Assembly: GCF_003265705.1 (NCBI RefSeq)
Contig: NW_020312817.1
Coordinates: 33,505,820 to 33,569,819 of the forward strand
Direction of reading: 5' to 3'
Source of the DNA: Callorhinus ursinus
Taxonomy: Eukaryota; Chordata; Mammalia; Carnivora; Otariidae
Length of the DNA stretch: 64,000 nucleotides
In this document: positions 55,895 through 64,000 of the stretch, piece by piece
How positions within the stretch are numbered: the first letter of the stretch is position 1
Layout: the number at the start of each line of letters is the position of its first letter
Translations under genes and position numbers: made by a program
The notes under the pieces: generated by a model
The model's input: the letters and a program-made list of their open reading frames with translations, nothing else
Database searches by the model: none
What the model was told of the DNA's origin: nothing

Positions 55895-58790
55895 ATTTTT
55901 CCTAATCGGCTGCATTTTTGTTTGTCTCATAGATACCATAGTTTTATAGATCTCTTATAGAAGAGATCTCTAAGATCATTTCACTAATGTTTAGCCCAAA
56001 TTTTGCTAAATGTAATTTTTTACTTGCAGGACATGTGTTTTTTTATCATAAACAAGTAGATTATACGGGATGATGATATAATATAAATAGCATATGACTA
56101 TATTACATATATATTTAACATGTCTTCCTATAGTGCCACATGCTTTCCTGTTGTCCATATTTATGCATTTTTGCTTTTTTAGTATAGAACTGCTATATTC
56201 ATTCTACAAGCATTTTAAAGTTTGGTTGCTATTTTCTCATCAGCCCAGCTCATTAGGGAAAATGTTATTTCCTTAAGAAAACTTTCCCTGATTACCCAGA
56301 CCAGATCAGATCCCCTGCGATACATCCTGTATTTTAGAAATACACTTATCATAACTGTAATGAGTTAAAAATGTAATTTGTGTTTAATATCTAGCTCAGC
56401 AACTGCCATATAAGCTCATCGAGGGCAAAGAATGTTCACTCTATTGTTCCCAGCATCTTAGTAGAGTCCCTTGGGCAAAGTACATGCACCTGGAATATTG
56501 CCCAGCCCTTTTGAAGCGCCCAATAAAAATGACCACGTGCATGAATGAACACAACAATTAATAATTGAGAACATACTATGTGCTTCCCTTAACTGTGCAA
56601 ATTATATTATAACAACAGTTTGATTTGGGGTCATTTTTCTTGGCCAACCCACTATTCTGCCTCATCTGAGATTGCGGATTTCCTACTCAGGCCCCTTACG
56701 AATAATTCTCCTTTATTCCTTCAATTAGCATCTGTTTTCCCTTGTTATGTGTGAAGCTGAATTTATCTTCTTAGTCTTCCATTTTTTGATAACTTGCTAC
56801 CAGCCAGCTAATCAGATCATTTTAAATTATTTGAGTTGGAAGAGCCCTTAAGTCTATATAGTCCAAATTCTTTTTTAATAAAATATTTCCTTCCCTAACA
56901 CATCTGAAAATTAGTTGTCTGGCACTCTTTGAACACTTTTAATCACCCGTAAGAAACATACTTCTTTGCAAGGAAGTGCAACCCCTTGCTGTACCTCTCA
57001 AATTATTGGAAACTTCTTTATGTTGTTTGGAGCTCTTCCATGCTCTAGAATCTCTGGTGGGTGCTGTTGTTACACTCTAAACAAAACCCTCAACTTTTGG
57101 ATGATGGACGCTTCCATATGGGAAGGAAGCTCTTAGGCTTTGTCAAATAAATTTAAACATCCCTGGCTCCTTCACCTGTTTGCCCCACTGATGTTCATCC
57201 CAGATGTTTTGCCTTCCTGGTCATTTATATTTTAGCTCTTTAAATATGTGGTGTCTTAAGTACAGTATTCCCCCGGAGAACAATTTAGCACTTTGACCAG
57301 TGGGTATGTTGCCTTATGTGAGCTTCATAAGGATCCCAGGATTCAATATTAACTCACTGGTAGTTTGTCCTAAGATTACAGGACATGATCAGAGCTCTAT
57401 TTTTATTAGTTAGGCTGCACCTGATGCCACAGAAAAATGAATAGCTCAATCACTGGCAAAGGCACAGTTATATTTTATCAATTCATTTCTGTTCACAGAT
57501 GTCAATGACAATGAACCAATCAACCACTGCTTCGGACTGATCTATGTGTCTGCCCCACCTTCTCCACTGTGACAGGCTGATGATACAAAGCAATGGAATC
57601 GTTTATGCTACAGATTTTTAAACAAATGATCAACAGACTTATTCAAACACGGTATGCCAGAAAAATATGTAAGAGGATATGTAAGAGGAATAATATAGAC
57701 TGTGAACGAGAGTGTTGATTCACTCTGAGTATCAAATATGATGGAATTTATTTCAGCAGGTTCCTGAGTCTGGATGCTTTGTTAGATCATGTGCCTTGAA
57801 ATGTAATTCTGCTTGCAGACAATAAGATATATATCCCTCTTTCTAACAAATAATTCTCATACTCCATAATGTGTACTATATGAGCCATTCTATGTTTTAA
57901 AACTTTTGAAAATTGTAACATTTTTGTAAAACACAGAATATAACATATCAATGAGGAAAAGTTCAAAAGAATATGTGGAAAATGGGAAAATATGTCCAAG
58001 GACACCATAGTAGTGAGGTTTCCTATTAGTATCATCCTAACCATTGTATATAATATTGTTGCATAAATCTTTTTTGAGAAGAAGATGGCATAAATAAACC
58101 AAATATTATTGAAATATACACTTCATTTTTTCCCCAGTTATTCAATCTACACCATGCAGTGTGTGTAGGAAATATGCCAGGCTATCAAGTCACTAGAAGT
58201 GAGAAATATTCTGTCAGGCTTCTTTGAGAAGGTGGCGTTAGAAATGAAATATGTAAGATGTAGAAATCCATACTTCTAAACACTGATTTACCACTACTCA
58301 GATTTTTTCCTTAATAATTGGCAATTTTCGTATTGATAGTATTTGTCAGCTTTTTAATAGTTGTGGGGTTTTTTGTTGTTGTTTTTGTTGTTGCTGTGAT
58401 TTCTTTTCCTGGTCTAAATAAATATTTATTTTCATAGTTAAAAAATAATTGGCAATTTTCAACACTTCAAATCCATAACATACATTTTCTCCAGGTAGTC
58501 TAGAAATTCCTTTAGTTATAGAAGATAGCTGATTGAGAAGAACATTTCACATTCCTCTTTTTTTTTTTTTTTTTTGATTCTCCAATTGACACAGAGTCTA
58601 GTTTGGATTTCCTTTCTAAAACTAATGTCTCCGAGCTCTGAATAACCTTTCATTTTCCTTGAATACAGCAACATATAAGCCTTTATTATTCCTGAGGTTT
58701 TGGCAACGACAACTGGATATATTGACACAGCACACGGAGGGGGAAAAAGTTTATTCCACCTCACTACTCAAAACAGACAACCAGCAGTTC
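55895..58790. other. Non-coding stretch, mostly unassigned
   Basis: A MIR-like end lies near 56450-56550. A T17-18 run lies at about 58559-58576. The rest is AT-rich unassigned DNA. Confidence 0.5.
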
Positions 58791-58799
58791 AGTTGAGAT

Positions 58800-60250
58800 A
58801 CTTCCTTTAAAATAAGCAAAACTGCCAACTCTCACTACTTTGGTGTTTACTCTGACTCCAAGGAGAGAGGAACGGGAATGAAAGAAGCCCATTGCGGTGC
58901 CCGCTGACTCAGACTGGTTTTCCCATTGCTGCTAGAAAGGCAGAGCGGGTTTGCACAACTGAGAAACCTTAATGGTCAGCTGTGGCATTGACACAAACAC
59001 TGGTGCTCAAGCCCTTTGTCGTGCTCCGGTAAGTAAATTGTTAATGGACAGATAACACCATCTTAATCTCTGATACTACTTCATGGAAAAACGATACACC
59101 CAGTCCCAGGGAAGCAGGATTTTAAAATAATAAGAGTAAGTGAGGTTAAAAAAGTGGAAAGCCAGCAGACTGCCTATCTGGCTTTGAGTTTAGCATTAAC
59201 TTTCAGCTAGGAATGGGTATATGAATAGAAGTTTACCCATTTAGAGGCACGAGCTATTAAAGGGTGGATAGACAGAAAACGAAAGGTCTTGGTACATGTG
59301 TGAAATATCACAAGATTAGATGAAATGCCAGACTAGCCTTTGCTGTTACCACAAGGGGGACACCTTCTGTGGACAGAAATAAATAGACGAAAAGCCAGTG
59401 AAGGCTTTTTTGTCCGTAATCCTCCCTCCCTTCCTCCCCCAAGTTCACTGTGAAAGCTGGCGAAAGACTCTAAATGCCAGGGAACTGCCATGAGATCGAC
59501 TATAGGAGATTTGGGTCCATGAATATGCTCCTAGGGTTGACTGTTGCCGGCTCCTTTCATAGCTATGCAGGCAAATCCTCTTGAAACAGGATTCCTAAGC
59601 TGCTTACTCTCCAGTTTTTTGTGGGTTGTATTTTTTTGTTGTTGTTGTTGTTTATTTGTTTGCTTGTTTTGTTTTTTGCATTTTGGGGTTTTTTTTTTTT
59701 TAGAGCTGCTCAGCACGTGGAAAGAATAAGCATGTTCCCTTTTAACTGTCAAAAGGGAAGTCTCAGATGACAGTGTACTTTTGAGCAAAACCAGCTGCTT
59801 TTCTTTTTAAGTGAAGTGACCAAAAGGGGTGGGGTTGGGAGGAGGAAAAGAAACCCATGCGTTTTGCGCTAAGCCATTAATCTCCTCTTTCATATTTTGT
59901 TTTCCTCCTAACCGAAAGGTGAATCAAATTCACACGACTTCTCTCTTTGTGCCATCTTTGTATTAAGTATAATTTGATTTCTTTCCTTGACTGAGATTTT
60001 TCAGGACTGTACTCATGTCTTAGCATTCTTAATATCTTCAAGAGTAGCTACTCGCTGTAATGTGTCAGTGAGAGCCGAGAGAGGATACACACTGTTCTCT
60101 GATGGAGCCTTCCGTCGGCCCCAAGGTGGATTGCAATGCTGTGTGAGTCTCTGGCCCCGTGACAGAGAAAAGAATGGTGGGTTTGGAAGTGGAAGATCTG
60201 TGCCAGAATCCCACCAGATGATCATAATTGTGGAAATAATAACCCTCTGA
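58800..60250. other. Repeat-poor, relatively GC-rich island; function unknown
   Basis: No transposon recognised except T-rich low-complexity DNA at 59615-59701. It has scattered CpG sites and a plus-strand splice-donor-like CCG|GTAAGT at about 59029. No open frame looks coding. It could be a regulatory element or contain an untranslated exon, but nothing in the sequence proves either. Confidence 0.3.
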
Positions 60251-60257
60251 CGACAGC

Positions 60258-60445
60258 AGCCATTGTTGATGGAGTGCTTCCTCCATGTCAGGCAGAGCAC
60301 TGAGTGCCCTGCGAACATCTCAGGAAGCTGTTGCCTTGACCCGGGAGGGATCTCAGGATCCCTGTTTTACAGAGAGGACGCTGAGGCTAAGGGGTCACGC
60401 TGCCAGGCACGTACAGCAGAGACAGAATTCGAAACCCAATCTCTC
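60258..60445 (-). repeat. MIR SINE
   Basis: GGAGTGCTTCCTCCATGTCAGG, CCCTGTTTTACAGAGAGGACGCTGAGGC and ACAGAATTCGAAACCCAATCTCTCTG in reverse MIR order. Confidence 0.82.
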
Positions 60446-60449
60446 TGCT

Positions 60450-61200
60450 CAGTTTCACCATCTGTAAAATAAAGGTATAAATTCCCCCCAATTTTGCCAT
60501 GCTTAAGTGGGAGTACCTGAGTCTTGCAGACCCCCAAGAAAAATATATGCCAAAGCATTTGTGTGAAGGGCCACATGACCTATAAACCAAGCGCAGAATG
60601 GAAAATGGACTCTTCATAAGGCGGGGTACAAGGCAGAGGAAAGCAGGAAGAACGTTCTTTCCCAGGGTCATGGTTCTACGCCTTGTCACCAATCGAAAAG
60701 TCTCTTCCCACTTTTCTGATACTCAGCATTACTCTCTTGAGATACCAGAGCAGCTTTGTCCCCTCTGCTGGTAAGGGGACCGTGGCAAATTGCTGGAAGG
60801 GGATGTGGGACGGAGACTCAGTTTCACTTTGGGTTTAGAACACTTCGGTTGGGGAAAGAGGGAGGACAGAAGAAGGCTGGAGGGCCAAGGAACAGACAGA
60901 CTCCGTTTTCTCCCTTGAGACAGACGCAGCACTTAACTCCCAGCCTTTCACTCTTACAAGAGCCATTAAGTGGCTTCCTGACAACCTTCTTCTGTGGGCC
61001 TGGTCTCCGAGCAGGAAAAGGATCAGGTTTGTTGGCAGAATTCTCTCATAGGAACAATCCCAAAAATTTAGCCAATAAAACACTTTTCTTAGTCCCCAAA
61101 GAGCCAATAGAGTATCACCTTATTAAAAAGCCAGTCCTCAGATTTTTCCAGCCCCATGTGAAAGGGGAGGAACTCACTCAGCCTCACAGGATGATACACT
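60450..61200. other. Non-coding stretch with no assigned feature
   Basis: A 150-residue plus-strand frame (60756-61208) is the longest outside exon 2 and the CpG-island flank. It has no recognisable domain, no signal or membrane segment, and a minus-strand frame overlaps it. I treat it as chance. Confidence 0.45.
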
Positions 61201-61204
61201 TCTT

Positions 61205-61896
61205 TTAAAAATCTATTTGTTTGTTACAGTAAAAGACACACAGCATAAAACATACTATCTTAGCCATTTTGAAGTGTACAGCTCAGTGGTGTTAAAGATG
61301 TTCATGTTATTACGCCCCCGTCACCACCGTCTATTTCCAGAATTGATGCGCAGCAGCATGGATGAACCTGGGGGACATTATGCGAAGTGAAATAAGCCAG
61401 ACACAGAATGACAAACGCTGCGTGATCTCCCTTACGTGTGGAATACAAAAACCCAAACAAACGCAGAACCAAACCAAAGCTCCAAACCCAAACTCATAGA
61501 AAAAGAGATCAGACTGGCGGTTACTGGAGGTAGAGGGCGGGGTGGAGGGGGGGAGCAGGAGGAAGGGGTAAAAAGGTGCACACTCCCAGTTATAAGATGA
61601 GTAAGTACTGGGGATGTGATGTACGGCATGGTGACTGCAGCTGACGCTGCCCTACGGCATAGGGGAAGCTGTTAAGAGCGTAAAATCCTGAGAATTCTCA
61701 TCACAAGGAGAATGTTTCCTTTTTTGTTTTCTTCTTTCTTTCTTTGTACTGTATAGCAGTCTGAGATGATGGATGTTAGCTGAACCTACTGTGGTGCTTG
61801 TTTCGCATATATGTAACTCAAGCTACCATGCTGTATGCCTGAAATTTATACAGTGACGTATGTCAATTATTTCTCAATAAAACTAGAAAAAAAAAG
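61205..61896 (+). mobile_element. L1M-type LINE 3' end
   Basis: Internal blocks ATTTTGAAGTGTACAGCTCAGTGG, GATGAACCTGGGGGACATTATG, AGTGAAATAAGCCAGACACAG and CTGTATGCCTGAAATTTATACAG, ending in CAATAAAACTAGAAAAAAAAAG. Forward orientation, with an internal deletion joining two non-adjacent parts near 61340. Confidence 0.85.
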
Positions 61897-61904
61897 ATGA
61901 ATTC

Positions 61905-62075
61905 ATAGTAACACAGAGTAGAAAGGCAGTTACCAGAGACTGGGGAGGGAAGGAAAGGGGTGTTTAACAAAGGTTAAAAAAAAAAAAAAAAAGGAAAGAA
62001 AGTAGAACGGTTGTTGCCAGGGGTGGGGGAAGAGGGACTTCTACCATTTTACATTGTGCCATTAAATCTGTGTTA
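61905..62075 (+). mobile_element. Second and third short L1M-type fragments
   Basis: AGAAAGGCAGTTACCAGAGACTGGGG (61920) and GAACGGTTGTTGCCAGGGGTGGGGG (62006) are two copies of the same L1M block, separated by a poly-A tract. Confidence 0.65.
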
Positions 62076-62079
62076 GAAA

Positions 62080-63260
62080 CACACACAAAAATATATTACC
62101 CTTACCTATCAAGACACATTCATGAGAAATTTGATGACATTAAATATGTATAAGTTCCTTTTTTCACCAAGAAACTGGTGAAAGTGTGGATATTTTCCTT
62201 GTACCCAAGAAAAATATGCATCATTTAAATATCATCAATCACTTGAAATGTGCAATCACATATTTATGAGGGCAGATGCACTGTGCTTGACTTTAAAACG
62301 TGTGGCTCATTGAAAAGTATGGAGAGAGAGGTTTTTTGTTATTATTTTAACCTTTGATTATTGATGTGGCTTCTAAACAGAAACTTTAGTATTTTAGAAG
62401 GTAATAAGCACAGAATAATTTTGTTGTGAAATTTTCAGATCTTCATTTATTCCTTTCATATCCTCTAACTGTTTGTTTTTCTAAAGCTTCTGCTCATATA
62501 TGGAATGCATATACTATGCTTCCTTTTATAAATATGAATACATCAATTTATTCAAGACTGATTAGAACCTCCTAGATACCTAGCATCTCAATAAGTGTTG
62601 AGGAAACAGAGATGAGTATCTTCTAGGTACTTAGTGAAACTTCATTATGAAAAATTCTAGGTATATGCTGAAGGTGCGAAGTTGAATGTAACATAGTAAT
62701 ATTTTGAGATGATTTGTAGGGAATGAGATGGAGTCCTAGATTCACAATTACCTACTCAGATAACTAGGGATGTCGAGGATAAAACTCAAAAGGGAAGACG
62801 TCTGATGTCAGTTTGGCAAAGATATTGAACACAAGGTATTAGTAACATCACTGAAAAGCAAAAATTATAAAGTATAGTAAAGCTTTATGATGGCTGACAT
62901 CTAGTTGGAACATATGGGCAAAGATGCAAATCATGTTATAGAGAAACATGTATTATACTCAACATAGAATAAGGATATTTACAAATCAGTAACAATGAGG
63001 GATTGGTGATAATATTTTCTCAAATCTGGGCTCGAAAACCCTGCCATTCACTCTACCTCTTATCATAGTGATACTTCTTCAGATAAGAATGTGAAAATAA
63101 CAAGCCTAATGTTAAAATACAGAATTTCTATTTTGAAGTTGTAAGGCCAAAAGACAAACCAATACAAAAGAGATTCTCTCCATATAAAAAAGGGGTATTT
63201 CATAACATTATCCATGTTCCTCCTGTGCATGCAATTTTAACAGTTGTGAGGGAGCTTTTG
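62080..63260. other. Non-coding stretch with no assigned feature
   Basis: AT-rich. Nothing recognised. Confidence 0.5.
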
Positions 63261-63264
63261 TAAT

Positions 63265-63400
63265 CATCCATGTCAAGCCCTTATTTTATGACCAAAGAAG
63301 CTTAGATCCAGACCATGAAAATAAATTTACCAAGATCACAGAACTGGGGCATTGGAGAACCAGGCCCAGGTCCATTATAATCCAGCAATCTTTCCCATAT
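63265..63400 (-). repeat. MIR-like fragment
   Basis: ATTTTATGACCAAAGAAGCTTAGATCC and TTACCAAGATCACAGAACTGGGGC resemble reverse MIR. Diverged. Confidence 0.5.
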
Positions 63401-63404
63401 TATT

Positions 63405-64000
63405 TACGCCAGTGGACAACCAGCCAGTAGCTATGTTCTGACTTTGTGATGGGATTTCCACCTTCTTCATTTTCTCTCTCCCAAGTTGGTTTTTTCCTTA
63501 ATACGCTTGATACTCTTCCCCTTTCTGCTGCTCTGAGAAACTTCAGGTCAGACCTGATCCACCCAAATGTGTGTGCCTTCTCCCCTCTGCAGGCCTCTGC
63601 AATCACTACGATCAAATAGTTGAATCATTTGGCCCAAATTCGAATAACAGGCCTGACAGGTCTGGCTGTCCCACTGCCTTTTGGTGACTCATCCATTTAA
63701 CTTGTAATTTCTTTCAGGTACTTGGACATTTTTGTCCTCAATCCAATAGCTTTTTAGAAAAACGTTTTTAGTGCAAACACTAAAAATAAGCTCCAGTTTC
63801 CTAAGAGGAAGCACAAGCATGAGAAATTGTTTCTGAGACTAAATAAATTACAATTATGTAAAGCCAAATGGAACCTAGAGATTATCTAGTTCCACCTTCC
63901 CTTTGATGTTCAGAAAAGTTCATGTCATTCATTCATGAATGTCATTTGGGTCAGCCATTGAGCTGGCATCAGAGGCAAGTGCTTCTGTCCTTCTCTCTGA
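63405..64000. other. Non-coding stretch to the window end
   Basis: No feature recognised. The distal heart and kidney first exons of SLC8A1 could not be identified here. Confidence 0.45.

Noticed and set aside
60756..61208. 150-residue plus-strand open frame
   Set aside because: No recognisable family, overlapped by an antisense frame, and it ends at the start of an L1M fragment.
26000..64000. Heart (H1) and kidney (K1) first exons of SLC8A1
   Set aside because: Looked for a promoter-like block with CArG, GATA and E-box sites followed by a donor, but found nothing specific enough. In human the distal first exon lies farther upstream than this window reaches, as I remember it.

Overview
This window is nuclear DNA from a mammal of the order Carnivora. 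Introns are long, most of the sequence is non-coding, and old mammalian repeats (MIR, L2-like, MER5A and other hAT elements, L1M) are mixed with eleven tRNA-Lys-derived CanSINE copies. The subtype of those SINEs (a 5' end reading GCGCCTGGGTGGCTCAG, an internal GGGAAGCCTGCTTCTCCCTC block, a TCAAATAAA...AAATCTT tail) looks like the arctoid form (bears, seals, mustelids) rather than the canid or felid form. That narrower call rests on remembered consensus sequences and is an inference.

The only protein-coding sequence I can support is on the minus strand at 4188-5986. It is the coding part of the very large exon 2 of SLC8A1 (NCX1, the plasma-membrane sodium/calcium exchanger). It encodes the cleaved leader, the first five membrane segments, the first alpha repeat, the XIP autoinhibitory segment, all of the calcium sensor CBD1 and the start of CBD2. 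It ends at a clean GTAAGT donor. The rest of the protein (alternative exons A-F and the C-terminal membrane half) lies beyond coordinate 1.

Layout, read with the gene from high to low coordinates: about 64000-25900 is upstream or 5' intronic sequence, through which transcripts from more distal first exons should run. About 25380-25860 is a strong CpG island with no TATA box, about 20 kb upstream of exon 2, which I interpret as the GC-rich brain-type (Br1) alternative promoter and first exon. From 25263 to about 6023 is the intron between that first exon and exon 2. Exon 2 occupies 6022 (or 6019) to 4188. Below 4188 is the start of the next intron.

The intronic DNA is mainly repeats, microsatellites and unassigned unique sequence. 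Points that stand out are: exon 2 as the unit of the known SLC8A1 circular RNA, with a short shifted-frame tail across the back-splice; a TTG where human NCX1 has its first ATG; an 18-bp-arm near-perfect palindrome at 51627-51664; a 21-bp perfect tandem duplication beside one half of an unassigned diverged pair (37.5 and 38.9 kb); two long alternating purine-pyrimidine tracts; and a CCG repeat in the promoter island. I found no prokaryotic-type system, CRISPR array or undescribed protein system. Every open reading frame outside exon 2 looks like chance or repeat-derived sequence.
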